Shown in pieces: positions 36,193 through 45,829 of a DNA stretch of 64,000 bases (positions within the stretch are counted from its first letter, which is position 1; the number at the start of each line of letters is the position of its first letter). The stretch comes from Streptomyces sp. NRRL B-24085. GTDB lineage: Bacteria > Actinomycetota > Actinomycetes > Streptomycetales > Streptomycetaceae. The position numbers were made by a program, and so were the translations under genes. The stretch spans positions 1 to 64,000 of the forward strand of contig NZ_LJBR01000008.1 of the NCBI RefSeq assembly GCF_001282115.1, read 5' to 3'. The notes below the pieces were generated by a model. It did not search any database. It was given only the letters and a program-made list of their open reading frames with translations, and was not told where the DNA came from.

Positions 36193-37578
36193 CTAACCGA
36201 TGCCTCGCCACCCCGCCGGATCCACTCCACCGGGCACGGAAGCCGCCTCGTCGTACGGCTGCCGCGTGAACACGAACGAGCCGAGGTCGAGGTGGTCCAC
36301 GCTTCCGTCAGGCCGCCGTACGGCCTTCAGGACCTCGCCGTGGAAGTAGCCCTCCAGACCGGTCCAGGTGCCGTCACCGTTGGCCCGGAATCGCGAGCGC
36401 CGGCCTGCTCCCGACAGAGGCTCCAGCGAAGCGAGTCCATCCGCTGTGAGCCGTAGGGCGAATCCGTTCGTTCCCCAGTACCACTGGCCCGCCAACTCCA
36501 GTGCGGGCGAGTCGGCCTCGCGCATCGGGCGCCACGGCGCGGGAATCCTGGGCTCGGCCTCGGCGACGATCCGCACGAGATCGGCCCCCACGACGGACAA
36601 CAGGGGGCCGGAGGTGCAGTTGGCGAGCACGACCGCGGCGACATCGTCCGCCACACTGATCGTGAGATTCGCGAGAAAGCCCGGCAACGAGCCCGAATGA
36701 CCGACGAGCAGCCGCCCGTCACGGTGCTGGACCTGCAACCCGAGCCCGTAAGAGGCACCGTCGACGAGCTCGGCCGCCCCGGCCGGCGCCGCGGGCGTCC
36801 GCATCCCCCGCACGGTCTCCGCGCACAGCACCCGGTCGTCGCCGTTCGCCAGGAAGACCGCGAAGCGCGCCAAGTCCGCCGTGGTGGACCAGAGTTGCCC
36901 GGCAGGAGCCATCCGCCCCAGATCCTCGGAGGGTTCGGGAAGCATCACATCGGCCCACGGATGGACCGCCCACCCGCCCGCATGCGGTGCTTCGGGACGG
37001 ACCGTCGTGCGGGTCAGCCCCAGAGGCGCGAGTACTTCCCGCCGGAGCACCTCCTCCCAAGGAGCCCCGCGCAGTCGCTCGACGAGTGCTCCGAGCAGGG
37101 TGTAGCCGGGGTTCGAGTAGTGGAAGAGGCGTCCCACCGGATGCAGCAAGGGCTGCTCGCCCAGCACGTCGGCGAGTTCGGGGCGCAGATCGCCCGAGGT
37201 GCGCTCCCACCAGGGTGCCGGGGACTCGGCCGCCAACCCACCGGTGTGGGCGAGGAGTTCGGCGACGGTTGCCTCCCCCGCTCCCGTGCCGGGCAGGTTC
37301 TTCTCCAGCGGATCGCCCAGGTCGAGCAGTCCCTCGTCCCGCAGTCGCAGGACGAGGACGGCGGTGAAGGTCTTGGTGATCGAGCCGATGCGGTACTGCA
37401 CGTTCTCGTCCGGGCCGTGCCCGTCCACCGAAGTGCGTGCACCGCGCCACACGGTCCGTCCGTCCCGCACGACCTCCGCGACCAGTGAGGGCGCACGCCC
37501 CTCCGCCTGAGCCACGGCGATCCGGTGCAGCAGCGCCCGGCGCGTGCCGGGAAGCAGCTCTTCCTGAGATGTCGTCAT
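36193..37578 (-). CDS. serine hydrolase (class C beta-lactamase/esterase family)
   Basis: 461 residues. Active-site motifs of the PF00144 family: SITK (Ser nucleophile, SxxK), YSN (YxN) and GHSG (third motif). There is no signal peptide or membrane segment, so it is a cytoplasmic esterase or peptidase rather than an exported beta-lactamase. The C-terminal 120 residues form the usual extra lipocalin-like beta domain. ATG 37578 begins MTTSQEELL; longer frames are unsupported. Confidence 0.87.
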   Translation of the reverse strand: MTTSQEELLPGTRRALLHRIAVAQAEGRAPSLVAEVVRDGRTVWRGARTSVDGHGPDENVQYRIGSITKTFTAVLVLRLRDEGLLDLGDPLEKNLPGTGAGEATVAELLAHTGGLAAESPAPWWERTSGDLRPELADVLGEQPLLHPVGRLFHYSNPGYTLLGALVERLRGAPWEEVLRREVLAPLGLTRTTVRPEAPHAGGWAVHPWADVMLPEPSEDLGRMAPAGQLWSTTADLARFAVFLANGDDRVLCAETVRGMRTPAAPAGAAELVDGASYGLGLQVQHRDGRLLVGHSGSLPGFLANLTISVADDVAAVVLANCTSGPLLSVVGADLVRIVAEAEPRIPAPWRPMREADSPALELAGQWYWGTNGFALRLTADGLASLEPLSGAGRRSRFRANGDGTWTGLEGYFHGEVLKAVRRPDGSVDHLDLGSFVFTRQPYDEAASVPGGVDPAGWRGIG

Positions 37579-37681
37579 GCCCCCAGTCCATCCCGTGGAG
37601 CGCACGGGCGTCGACTTCATTAGCCCTGGGAGCGTCATGACGGCGGCCCGGCGAGCTGCTGCCGTCGGCGTGACCCGGGCC

Positions 37682-39160
37682 TCAGGTCTGGGCCATGTCC
37701 ACGAAGCGCGAGTAGTGGCCCTGGAAGGCGACCGTGATCGTCGCCGTGGGGCCGTTACGGTGCTTGCCCACGATGATGTCCGCCTCGCCCGCGCGGGGCG
37801 ACTCCTTCTCGTAGGCGTCCTCACGGTGCAGCAGGATCACCATGTCGGCGTCCTGCTCGATGGATCCGGACTCACGCAGGTCGGACACCATGGGCTTCTT
37901 GTCCGTGCGCTGCTCGGGACCACGGTTGAGCTGCGAGAGCGCGATCACCGGGACCTCCAGCTCCTTGGCGAGGAGCTTGAGGTTACGGGACATGTCCGAG
38001 ACCTCCTGCTGACGGCTCTCGGAGCGCTTGGAGCCACCGGCCTGCATCAGTTGCAGATAGTCGATGATCACGAGCTTGATGTCGTTGCGCTGCTTCAGTC
38101 GCCGGCACTTCGCCCGGATCTCCATCATTGACAGGTTCGGGGAGTCGTCGATGTAGAGCGGCGCGGAGGACACCTCGGGCATCCTGCGCGCCAGCCGGGT
38201 CCAGTCCTCGTCCGTCATGGTGCCCGAACGCATGTGGTGCAGGGCCACCCGCGCCTCGGCCGACAGCAGACGCATCGCGATCTCGTTGCGCCCCATCTCG
38301 AGGGAGAAGATGACGCTGGCCAGGTTGTGCTTGATGGAGGCCGCGCGGGCGAAGTCCAGCGCGAGCGTGGACTTTCCCATGGCGGGTCGGGCCGCGATGA
38401 CGATCATCTGGCCCGGGTGCAGGCCGTTGGTGAGCGAGTCGAGGTCGGTGAAACCGGTGGGAACACCGGTCATCTCACCGCTGCGGGACCCGATCGCCTC
38501 GATCTCGTCGAGCGCGCCCTCCATGATGTCGCCGAGCGGCAGGTAGTCCTCGCTGGTGCGCTGCTCGGTGACCGCGTAGATCTCGGCCTGGGCGCGGTTG
38601 ACGATCTCGTCGACGTCGTCGTCGGCCGCGTATCCCATCTGGGTGATGCGCGTGCCCGCCTCGACCAGACGCCGCAGGACCGCCCGCTCGTGGACGATCT
38701 CCGCGTAGTACTCGGCGTTCGCCGCCGTCGGCACGGTCTGGACGAGGGTGTGCAGATACGATGCGCCGCCGACCTTGTTGATCTCACCGCGCTTGGTGAG
38801 TTCGGCGGCGATGGTGATGGGGTCGGCCGGCTCGCCCTTGGCGTAGACGTCCAGGATCGCCTGGAAGATCGTCTCGTGGGCGGGTTTGTAGAAGTCGTGG
38901 CCCTTGATGACCTCGACGACGTCCGCGATGGCGTCCTTGGACAGGAGCATGCCGCCGAGGACGGACTGCTCGGCGTCCAGGTCCTGGGGCGGGACCCGCT
39001 CGAAGGCCGTGCCTCCGCCGTCCCAGTCGCCGGTGTCCCTGCCGCGTTCGTGCTGTTCGTCGCGCCCCCGGCCCCCGTCGCCGCGGCGGCGCGAGGAAGG
39101 GAGACGATCGCTGGGACCGCTGTCGGCCCACGGGTCGTCCAAGGGCTCGGAAATACTCAC
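37682..39160 (-). CDS. dnaB: replicative DNA helicase DnaB
   Basis: 492 residues. The N-terminal domain (PPQDLDAEQSVLGGMLLSKDAIADV...) binds primase, and the RecA-like helicase has Walker A ARPAMGKST, Walker B KLVIIDYLQLMQ and the arginine region HRNGPTATITVAFQGHYSRF. There is no intein. The first 50 residues are a charged Streptomyces-type extension. GTG 39160 follows GGAGGAGG. The upstream 459-base region carries DnaA boxes. Confidence 0.97.
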   Translation of the reverse strand: MSISEPLDDPWADSGPSDRLPSSRRRGDGGRGRDEQHERGRDTGDWDGGGTAFERVPPQDLDAEQSVLGGMLLSKDAIADVVEVIKGHDFYKPAHETIFQAILDVYAKGEPADPITIAAELTKRGEINKVGGASYLHTLVQTVPTAANAEYYAEIVHERAVLRRLVEAGTRITQMGYAADDDVDEIVNRAQAEIYAVTEQRTSEDYLPLGDIMEGALDEIEAIGSRSGEMTGVPTGFTDLDSLTNGLHPGQMIVIAARPAMGKSTLALDFARAASIKHNLASVIFSLEMGRNEIAMRLLSAEARVALHHMRSGTMTDEDWTRLARRMPEVSSAPLYIDDSPNLSMMEIRAKCRRLKQRNDIKLVIIDYLQLMQAGGSKRSESRQQEVSDMSRNLKLLAKELEVPVIALSQLNRGPEQRTDKKPMVSDLRESGSIEQDADMVILLHREDAYEKESPRAGEADIIVGKHRNGPTATITVAFQGHYSRFVDMAQT

Positions 39161-39619
39161 CGAGCCACCTCCTCCCGTCCGCCGAGCGGACCTCGCCGTG
39201 CTTCTCAGTTCTACGGCACGGCACTGACAAATGAGACGCCCAACTCCGGTTCTGGCGCGTCGGGTTTGTGATGGTTTCCAAGCCGACGGACGGAGCGGGC
39301 GCCGGACCACGGTAGGCCCGCGGGCACCGTCAGCCAATCTGGTTATCCACAGGCCATGTGGACGACGGCCCGGATGCTGTGGAGAACTCCTCAAAACCTG
39401 TGCACGACCCGGTGGACAGCCCTGTGAACAAGCTCCGGACCTTTCCGAAAGAGCTGCCCTGACCTGCTCTTTCGCCGTCCACCGGCTGTGCAGAAGAAAA
39501 ACTTTCCCGGTCGGCGCAAGATCAGTTCGAACTGTACACAGCGGCGCACACGCCCTGAACACACGTAAGGGTTCAACCCGGATTGCATCTCTTACCTGTG
39601 GACGATTAGATTGGTGCAC
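39161..39619. other. dnaB-MATE intergenic region with DnaA-box cluster
   Basis: 459 bases with no gene. DnaA boxes: TTATCCACA 39343-39351 (plus), and on minus TCGTCCACA 39357-39365, TTCTCCACA 39378-39386, TTGTTCACA 39423-39431 (one mismatch) and TCGTCCACA 39597-39605. Further one-mismatch matches lie at 39411-39419 and 39487-39495. The stretch is less GC-rich than its surroundings. It resembles DnaA-titrating clusters known outside oriC in Streptomyces; function here is inferred. Confidence 0.7.
39583..39611 (+). promoter_or_regulatory. probable promoter of the MATE gene, containing a DnaA box
   Basis: TTGCAT at 39583-39588 and TTAGAT at 39606-39611 with 17-base spacing. The ATG of the next gene is nine bases on, so the transcript would be leaderless or nearly so. 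The DnaA box 39597-39605 occupies the spacer, so DnaA bound there should block the polymerase. Confidence 0.5.
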
Positions 39620-40957
39620 ATGACACAGGCGTCCGCGACCCCCAAGGCCACCCGGCGACAGCACGACCGCGAGATCGTCGCACTCGCCGTTCCGGCCTTC
39701 GGCGCGCTCGTCGCCGAGCCCCTCTTCGTCCTGGCCGACAGCGCGATCGTCGGCCACTTGGGCACCGCCCAACTCGCCGGTCTCGGCATCGCCTCAGCCC
39801 TTCTCACGACGGCCGTCAGTGTCTTCGTCTTCCTCGCCTACGCCACCACCGCGGCGGTTGCCCGCCGCGTGGGAGCGGGCGACCTCCCGGCCGCCATCCG
39901 TCAGGGCATGGACGGCATCTGGCTGGCACTGCTGCTCGGTGCCGCTGTCATCGCCGTCGTCCTGCCGGCCGCACCGTCGATCGTGGAGCTCTTCGGTGCC
40001 TCTGACACCGCCGCTCCCTACGCGACCACCTATCTGCGGATCTCCGCCCTCGGTATCCCGGCCATGCTGGTCGTGCTCGCTTCGACCGGGGTGCTCCGTG
40101 GGTTGCAGGACACCAGGACTCCGCTCTACGTCGCCATCGCCGGCTTCGTGGCCAACGGCGCTCTCAACGCGGTTCTCGTCTACGGTGCCGACCTCGGCAT
40201 CGCGGGCTCCGCCTGGGGCACCGTCATCGCCCAGTGCGGCATGGCCGCCGCCTATCTCGTGGTCGTGGTCCGCGGCGCCCGGAAACACGGCGCGTCCTTG
40301 CGTCCCGACGCCACGGGGATCAGGGCCTCCGCCCAGGCCGGTGTCCCGCTGCTGGTCCGCACGTTGTCCCTGAGGGCGATCCTGATGATCGCCACGGCCG
40401 TCGCAGCCCGCCTGGGGGACGCCGACATCGCGGCCCACCAGATCATCCTGTCCCTGTGGAGCCTGCTGGCCTTCGCACTGGACGCCATCGCCATCGCCGG
40501 CCAGGCCATCATCGGTCGCTACCTGGGGGCGGAGGACACAGAAGGAGCCCGCCAGGCATGCCGCCGGATGGTCGAGTGGGGCATCGCGGTCGGAGTCGCA
40601 CTCGGTGTGCTGGTCGTGCTCTCCCGACCGCTTTTCCTCCCCCTGTTCACCGGTGACTCCACGGTCAGGGACGCCGCTCTGCCCGCTCTGGTGATCGTCG
40701 CTCTCTCCCAGCCGATCTGCGGAGTGGTCTTCGTCCTGGACGGCGTGCTGATGGGAGCCGGAGACGGCCCCTACCTCGCCTGGGCCATGGTGATCACTCT
40801 GGCCGTCTTCGCTCCGATAGCCCTGCTCGTGCCCGCACTGGACGGTGGACTCACCGCCCTGTGGGCAGCGATGACGCTGATGATGGTGATCCGCATGCTG
40901 ACACTCTGGCTGCGGACCCGTTCGGGCCGCTGGCTCGTCACCGGCGCGACCCGCTGA
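39620..40957 (+). CDS. MATE family efflux transporter (DinF-like)
   Basis: 445 residues with twelve predicted membrane segments. MATE/DinF features: EIVALAVPAFGALVAEPLFVLADSAIVGHLGTAQLAGLGIAS at the N-terminus and the second repeat beginning LLVRTLSLRAILMIATAVAARLGDADIAAHQI. It probably uses Na+ or H+ to expel cationic drugs or other solutes. ATG 39620 is preferred because it follows the promoter directly; upstream GTG 39614 is possible. Confidence 0.92.
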   Translation: MTQASATPKATRRQHDREIVALAVPAFGALVAEPLFVLADSAIVGHLGTAQLAGLGIASALLTTAVSVFVFLAYATTAAVARRVGAGDLPAAIRQGMDGIWLALLLGAAVIAVVLPAAPSIVELFGASDTAAPYATTYLRISALGIPAMLVVLASTGVLRGLQDTRTPLYVAIAGFVANGALNAVLVYGADLGIAGSAWGTVIAQCGMAAAYLVVVVRGARKHGASLRPDATGIRASAQAGVPLLVRTLSLRAILMIATAVAARLGDADIAAHQIILSLWSLLAFALDAIAIAGQAIIGRYLGAEDTEGARQACRRMVEWGIAVGVALGVLVVLSRPLFLPLFTGDSTVRDAALPALVIVALSQPICGVVFVLDGVLMGAGDGPYLAWAMVITLAVFAPIALLVPALDGGLTALWAAMTLMMVIRMLTLWLRTRSGRWLVTGATR

Positions 40958-40958
40958 C

Positions 40959-40974
40959 CGTTTCACGTGAAACG
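40959..40974. promoter_or_regulatory. parS site
   Basis: CGTTTCACGTGAAACG, a perfect consensus variant, starting two bases after the MATE stop. Its centre is 29 bases from the next site. Confidence 0.92.
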
Positions 40975-40987
40975 CGATGGCCCGCCA

Positions 40988-41003
40988 CGTTTCACGTGAA
41001 ACA
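40988..41003. promoter_or_regulatory. parS site
   Basis: CGTTTCACGTGAAACA, perfect consensus, the second of a close pair between the MATE gene and rplI. Paired sites probably strengthen ParB loading. Confidence 0.92.
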
Positions 41004-41035
41004 CCCTGAGCTCCACGCTTGCGCCACAGCATGCA

Positions 41036-41069
41036 AGAGGGGCCGTACCCCGACGGGTACGGCCCCTCT
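41036..41069. terminator. bidirectional terminator after rplI
   Basis: A 15-pair perfect stem (AGAGGGGCCGTACCC with its complement) and CGAC loop, between the convergent MATE gene and rplI. It is the end of the rpsF-ssb-rpsR-rplI operon. Confidence 0.9.
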
Positions 41070-41098
41070 CACCACTGCTCAGACAACCGCTGGGGTCG

Positions 41099-41545
41099 TC
41101 AGGCCGCGACGACCTCGATGTTGACCTTGGCGGCAACCTCGGGGTGCAGACGCACGGACGTCTCGTGGGCGCCCAGGGTCTTGATCGGCGAGCCCAGCTC
41201 GATACGGCGCTTGTCGACCTCGGGGCCACCGGAAGCCTTGATCGCGGAAGCGATGTCGGCCGGGGTGACGGAACCGAAGAGACGACCGGCGTCGCCGGAG
41301 CGGACGGCCAGGCGGACCTTGACACCCTCGAGCTGGGCCTTCACCTGGTTGGCCTGCTCGATGGTCTGGATCTCGTGGATCTTGCGAGCGCGACGAATCT
41401 GCTCGACGTCCTTCTCGCCACCCTTGGTCCAACGGATCGCGAAGTTCCGCGGGATCAGGTAGTTGCGAGCGTAACCGTCCTTGACGTCGACGACGTCGCC
41501 CGCGGCACCGAGGCCGGAGACCTCGTGGGTGAGGATGATCTTCAT
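41099..41545 (-). CDS. rplI: 50S ribosomal protein L9
   Basis: 148 residues: [36 protein letters not shown] is the L9 N-terminal rRNA-binding domain, then the long helix and C-terminal globular domain. The last gene of the rpsF-ssb-rpsR-rplI operon. Confidence 0.98.
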   Translation of the reverse strand: MKIILTHEVSGLGAAGDVVDVKDGYARNYLIPRNFAIRWTKGGEKDVEQIRRARKIHEIQTIEQANQVKAQLEGVKVRLAVRSGDAGRLFGSVTPADIASAIKASGGPEVDKRRIELGSPIKTLGAHETSVRLHPEVAAKVNIEVVAA

Positions 41546-41563
41546 TAGTCGGTCACCCTTCCC

Positions 41564-41800
41564 TTATCGCGCGGTGGAGGTGTAGGGCAGCAGCGCCATC
41601 TCACGGCTGTTCTTGACAGCCGTGGCGACGTCACGCTGGTGCTGCGTGCAGTTGCCGGTCACGCGGCGGGCACGGATCTTGCCGCGGTCGGAAATGAACT
41701 TCCGCAGCATGTTCGTGTCCTTGTAGTCCACGTACGTGACCTTGTCCTTGCAGAAAGCGCAGACCTTCTTCTTAGGCTTGCGCACAGGCGGCTTCGCCAT
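41564..41800 (-). CDS. rpsR: 30S ribosomal protein S18 (zinc-ribbon form)
   Basis: 78 residues with CAFC and GNCTQHQ, a complete set of zinc ligands, so this is the C+ (zinc-dependent) paralogue. Streptomyces often has a second, zinc-free copy elsewhere under Zur. It lies between ssb and rplI. Confidence 0.97.
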   Translation of the reverse strand: MAKPPVRKPKKKVCAFCKDKVTYVDYKDTNMLRKFISDRGKIRARRVTGNCTQHQRDVATAVKNSREMALLPYTSTAR

Positions 41801-41857
41801 GGTGTTTCTCCTGTGTGATCAAGAAGTGTGGGTACGACCCACCCCTCGGCCCGAGGC

Positions 41858-42454
41858 CTAGAAGGGGGGCTCGTCCGAGTAGCCGCCGCCACCGCCGCCG
41901 CCGCCGGAGTTTCCACCCCAGCCGCCGCCACCGCCGCCCTGGTTGCCACCGGCGGGAGCGCCGGTCGCCCACGGGTCGTCGGCGGGAGCGCCGCCGCCCT
42001 GCTGACCGCCGCCGGAGCCACCGCCCCAGCCGCCGCCACCCTGGCCACCGCCGCCGCCGTAACCGCCCTGGCCACCACGGCCGGCACCGCCGGCGGTCTT
42101 GGTGACCTTGGCCGTGGCATTGCGCAGGCTGGCGCCGACTTCCTCGACGTCCAGCTCGTAGACCGTGCGCTTGACGCCCTCACGGTCCTCGTAGGACCGC
42201 TGCTTCAGCCGGCCCTGCACGATGACGCGCATGCCTCGCTGGAGCGACTCGGCGACGTTCTCCGCCGCCTGACGCCAGACCGAGCAGGTCAGGAACAGGC
42301 TCTCGCCGTCCTTCCACTCGTTCGTCTGGCGGTCGAAGGTGCGGGGGGTGGACGCGACACGGAACTTCGCGACCGCCGCACCGGAAGGGGTGAAGCGCAG
42401 CTCGGGGTCGTCGACAAGATTGCCGACGACCGTGATGACGGTCTCGCCTGCCAT
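41858..42454 (-). CDS. ssb: single-stranded DNA-binding protein
   Basis: 198 residues. OB fold at residues 1-110 ([36 protein letters not shown]..., [26 protein letters not shown]), a long Gly-rich linker, and the acidic tip DEPPF that recruits replication and repair partners. The operon position between rpsF and rpsR marks it as the main, replicative SSB. Confidence 0.97.
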   Translation of the reverse strand: MAGETVITVVGNLVDDPELRFTPSGAAVAKFRVASTPRTFDRQTNEWKDGESLFLTCSVWRQAAENVAESLQRGMRVIVQGRLKQRSYEDREGVKRTVYELDVEEVGASLRNATAKVTKTAGGAGRGGQGGYGGGGGQGGGGWGGGSGGGQQGGGAPADDPWATGAPAGGNQGGGGGGWGGNSGGGGGGGGYSDEPPF

Positions 42455-42531
42455 GGGGAACCTCTCGGCGGGTTTGCTCTGGCTGCTTGGTTGCTGCTAC
42501 TCGAATCCCGGGATCAACTGAGCGGGAGAGC

Positions 42532-42822
42532 TCAGTGGGTCTCGGGGCGGAGGACCTTGGTCCGGAGGACCGACTCGTTCAGGTTCAGCTGGCGGTCGAG
42601 CTCCTTGACGACCGCAGGCTCGGCCTGCAGGTCGATGACCGAGTAGATGCCCTCGGGCTTCTTCTTGATCTCGTACGAGAGCCGACGACGGCCCCAGGTG
42701 TCGACCTTCTCCACCTTGCCGTTGCCCTCACGGACGACGGAGAGGAAGTTCTCGATCAGGGGGGCGACAGCGCGCTCCTCCAGATCGGGGTCGAGGATGA
42801 CCATCACCTCGTAGTGACGCAT
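42532..42822 (-). CDS. rpsF: 30S ribosomal protein S6
   Basis: 96 residues: [46 protein letters not shown], typical S6. First gene of the operon; ATG 42822 follows GGAGG. It pairs with S18 in the 30S platform, which explains their linkage. The operon promoter must lie in the 263 bases up to 43085, but I cannot place it. Confidence 0.98.
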   Translation of the reverse strand: MRHYEVMVILDPDLEERAVAPLIENFLSVVREGNGKVEKVDTWGRRRLSYEIKKKPEGIYSVIDLQAEPAVVKELDRQLNLNESVLRTKVLRPETH

Positions 42823-43030
42823 GTGGAACCCACCTCCTTTGGACTCAACGGCCACGGTCGTTCCGTGGCAGGAGGGTTGTGATGCGTACGCAACGGTATC
42901 GGCCGCCACTGACAATCGAGGCTTCCTCGCGGTAGTCCCGGTCGTGACATGGGCAGACACCGTGCAGACGGTACAGACTACCCGCACACCGGCTTCCGGT
43001 TGAAATCCGGCCCCGGGCACGGTCACTCTG

Positions 43031-43047
43031 TACACATCGGGTGTGTA
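43031..43047. promoter_or_regulatory. inverted repeat upstream of a small membrane-protein gene
   Basis: TACACA-N5-TGTGTA followed by TACGAT at 43054-43059, a possible -10. The dyad could be an operator; no regulator is suggested by the surroundings. Confidence 0.35.
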
Positions 43048-43085
43048 TGGCGCTACGATGCGCCGCCTTCCGCAGGAGGTGCCCT

Positions 43086-43400
43086 ATGGCACAGGCAATG
43101 CGACCCAACACCGCCGGAGGCCTTTTCGCCACGGACGGAAAGCCCCACCCCCTCCAGGACACGCTGCTCGCGGTGACCCTGGTGCTGGGCGTCACGGCCT
43201 TCGTCTCGGCGATGTTCCACAACCTGCACCTGCTCAGCTCCTGGACCGGCCTGGTGGGCATCCTCACCGGCGCGTACGGCCAGTGGATCTCGGAGACCAC
43301 CCGGGAGCGCTTCGGACTGATCCTGGGCCTCGGCGCGGCCGCGGTCGGGTTCTTCCTCGGCATGGCGCACGGCGGCCTCTTCGGCGGGGTCATCAACTGA
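43086..43400 (+). CDS. small membrane protein of unknown function
   Basis: 104 residues with two or three hydrophobic segments (TLLAVTLVLGVTAFVSAMFH, WTGLVGILTGAYGQWISE, FGLILGLGAAAVGFFLGMAHGGLFGGV). ATG 43086 is preceded by AGGAGGTG, an excellent ribosome site. No domain is recognised. It lies between the rpsF operon (divergent) and femX (co-directional), an arrangement usual in Streptomyces. Confidence 0.85.
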   Translation: MAQAMRPNTAGGLFATDGKPHPLQDTLLAVTLVLGVTAFVSAMFHNLHLLSSWTGLVGILTGAYGQWISETTRERFGLILGLGAAAVGFFLGMAHGGLFGGVIN

Positions 43401-43578
43401 CGCCACGGGCACCGTCCCCCGACACCACCCAAAGCACCACGGAACGCCTCGGCGGCCTCTGAGCCGGGGCGCAGGTTCCGTACGCCCAGCCGGGGCGCTC
43501 CCCGGGCGCAGTAGGCTTCGGCGCGAGAGCCGGAGCCCCTGTACCCATGGGGACACACCAGCCCGAGGAGCGCCCCGA

Positions 43579-44700
43579 ATGAGCCTGACCCTGAGGACGA
43601 TCAGTCGCGAGCAGCATCTGGCATACATCCAGAGCCTGCCCTCGGCGAGCCACATGCAGGTTCCTGCCTGGGCAGACGTCAAGGCGGAATGGCGCTCCGA
43701 GAGCCTCGGTTGGTTCGACGAGAAGACCGGCGAGCTGGTCGGCGCGGGTCTCGTCCTCTACCGCCAGCTCCCCAAGATCAAGCGTTACCTCGCCTATCTG
43801 CCCGAGGGCCCGGTCATCAACTGGTTCGCGCCGAATCTGACCGAGTGGCTGGAACCGATGCTCGCGCACCTCAAGCACCAGGGCGCCTTCTCCGTGAAGA
43901 TGGGCCCGCCGGTGATCATCCGGCGCTGGGAGGCCACCTCCATCAAGGCAGGCATCCAGAACCCCGACGTCAAGCGCCTGCGCGACATCGAGGCCGACTT
44001 CATCGAGCCGCGCGCCTTCGAGGTCGCCGACAAGCTGCGTCGCATGGGCTGGCAGCAGGGCGAGGACGGGGGAGCCGGCTTCGGTGACGTGCAGCCCCGC
44101 TACGTCTACCAGGTGCCGCTCGCGAACCGCTCCCTGGAAGAGGTCCACAAGAACTTCAACCAGCTGTGGCGACGCAACATCAAGAAGGCCGAGAAGGCCG
44201 GCGTCGAGGTCGTCCAGGGCGGTTACCAGGACCTCGAGGAATGGCAGCGGCTGTACGAGATCACGGCGGTCCGTGACCACTTCCGGCCCCGCCCGCTGTC
44301 GTACTTCCAGCGGATGTGGACGGCCCTCAACACCGAGGACCCCAACCGGATGCGGCTGTACTTCGCCCGCCACGAGGGCGTGAACCTGTCGGCCGCGACG
44401 ATGCTGATCGTCGGCGGGCACGTCTGGTACTCCTACGGCGCCTCCGACAACATCGGGCGTGAGGTCCGGCCCTCGAACGCGATGCAGTGGCGGATGCTGC
44501 GTGACGCCTACGCGCTCGGCGCGACCGTCTACGACCTGCGGGGCATCTCCGACTCGCTGGACGAGACCGACCACCTCTTCGGTCTGATCCAGTTCAAGGT
44601 GGGCACGGGCGGCCAGGCCGCCGAGTACCTCGGCGAGTGGGACTTCCCGCTCAACAAGCTGCTCCACAAGGCCCTCGACATCTACATGTCGCGCCGCTGA
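43579..44700 (+). CDS. femX: FemX-type peptidoglycan aminoacyltransferase
   Basis: 373 residues of the FemABX family, two GNAT-like domains: HMQVPAWADVKAEWRSE, YVYQVPLANRSLEEVHKNFNQLWRRNIKKAEKAGVEV, and the C-terminal block IQFKVGTGGQAAEYLGEWDFPLN. The coiled-coil arm is short, as in non-ribosomal FemX. In Streptomyces FemX adds the first Gly of the lipid II bridge and underlies intrinsic wall structure. It is followed 74 bases later by a PLP racemase-fold gene. Confidence 0.93.
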   Translation: MSLTLRTISREQHLAYIQSLPSASHMQVPAWADVKAEWRSESLGWFDEKTGELVGAGLVLYRQLPKIKRYLAYLPEGPVINWFAPNLTEWLEPMLAHLKHQGAFSVKMGPPVIIRRWEATSIKAGIQNPDVKRLRDIEADFIEPRAFEVADKLRRMGWQQGEDGGAGFGDVQPRYVYQVPLANRSLEEVHKNFNQLWRRNIKKAEKAGVEVVQGGYQDLEEWQRLYEITAVRDHFRPRPLSYFQRMWTALNTEDPNRMRLYFARHEGVNLSAATMLIVGGHVWYSYGASDNIGREVRPSNAMQWRMLRDAYALGATVYDLRGISDSLDETDHLFGLIQFKVGTGGQAAEYLGEWDFPLNKLLHKALDIYMSRR

Positions 44701-44774
44701 CGTCGCGTTCTTCGCTTCAATAGCTCGCATACCTCTGATACACCGCAGCCACTAGAAAGGTTCCGGGTCCGGCC

Positions 44775-45806
44775 ATGGCGCTCACGCTCTACGTCGACAC
44801 CGCGCGCTGGCGGGCGCACCACAAGCACGTGCAGGAGCAGTTCCCGGGCCTCGTCCCGGTCTGCAAGGGCAACGGCTACGGCTTCGGGCACGAGCGGCTG
44901 GCGGAGGAGGCCACCCGGCTGGGCTCGGACGTCCTCGCCGTCGGCACGACCTACGAGGCCGCCCGGATCAAGGACTGGTTCGGCGGTGACCTGCTGGTGC
45001 TGACGCCGTACCGACGGGGCGAGGAGCCCGTGCCGCTGCCCGACCGGGTCATCCGTTCGGTGTCGTCCATCGACGGGGTCTACGGCCTGGTGGGTGCCCG
45101 CGTGGTCATCGAGGTGATGTCCTCGATGAAGCGGCACGGCATCAGCGAGCAGGACCTGCCGCAACTGCACGCCGCCATAGAGAACGTCCGCCTGGAGGGC
45201 TTCGCGATCCACCTGCCGCTGGACCGCACCGACGGCTCGGACGCCGTCGAGGAGGTCATCGGCTGGATGGACCGGCTGCGCGCGGCCCGGCTGCCGCTGC
45301 ACACCATGTTCGTCAGCCACCTCAAGGCCGAGGACCTCGCCCGGCTGCAGCAGCAGTTCCCGCAGACCCGCTTCCGCGCCCGCATCGGGACCCGGCTGTG
45401 GCTCGGGGACCACGACTCCACCGAGTACCGCGGCGCCGTCCTGGACGTCACCCGCGTCTCCAAGGGTGACCGCTTCGGCTACCGGCAGCAGAAGGCGGCT
45501 TCCGACGGCTTCCTGGTCGTCGTGGCGGGCGGTACGTCGCACGGGGTGGGTCTGGAGGCCCCGAAGGCCCTGCACGGCGTCATGCCGCGCGCCAAGGGGG
45601 TCGCCCGGGCCGGCCTGGCCACGGTCAACCGGAACCTTTCTCCGTTCGTCTGGGGCGGCAAGCAGCGCTGGTTCGCGGAACCGCCGCACATGCAGGTCTC
45701 CATCCTGTTCGTGCCCTCGGACGCCCCGGAGCCGAAGGTCGGCGAGGAGCTGGTGGCCCACCTGCGCCACACCACCACCCAGTTCGACCGGATCGTCGAC
45801 CGCTAG
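44775..45806 (+). CDS. alanine racemase N-terminal domain protein (PLP)
   Basis: 343 residues. PLP lysine in VPVCKGNGYGFG, then a TIM-barrel racemase domain ending in SHLKAEDLARLQQQFP and RIGTRLWLGD, and a short beta domain. It resembles amino-acid racemase fold proteins, but second-base catalytic residues are not certain, so activity is open. Position directly after femX suggests a wall-precursor role (D-amino acid metabolism). Confidence 0.83.
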   Translation: MALTLYVDTARWRAHHKHVQEQFPGLVPVCKGNGYGFGHERLAEEATRLGSDVLAVGTTYEAARIKDWFGGDLLVLTPYRRGEEPVPLPDRVIRSVSSIDGVYGLVGARVVIEVMSSMKRHGISEQDLPQLHAAIENVRLEGFAIHLPLDRTDGSDAVEEVIGWMDRLRAARLPLHTMFVSHLKAEDLARLQQQFPQTRFRARIGTRLWLGDHDSTEYRGAVLDVTRVSKGDRFGYRQQKAASDGFLVVVAGGTSHGVGLEAPKALHGVMPRAKGVARAGLATVNRNLSPFVWGGKQRWFAEPPHMQVSILFVPSDAPEPKVGEELVAHLRHTTTQFDRIVDR

Positions 45807-45829
45807 AACACGTCGAGAACCGCACGGGA

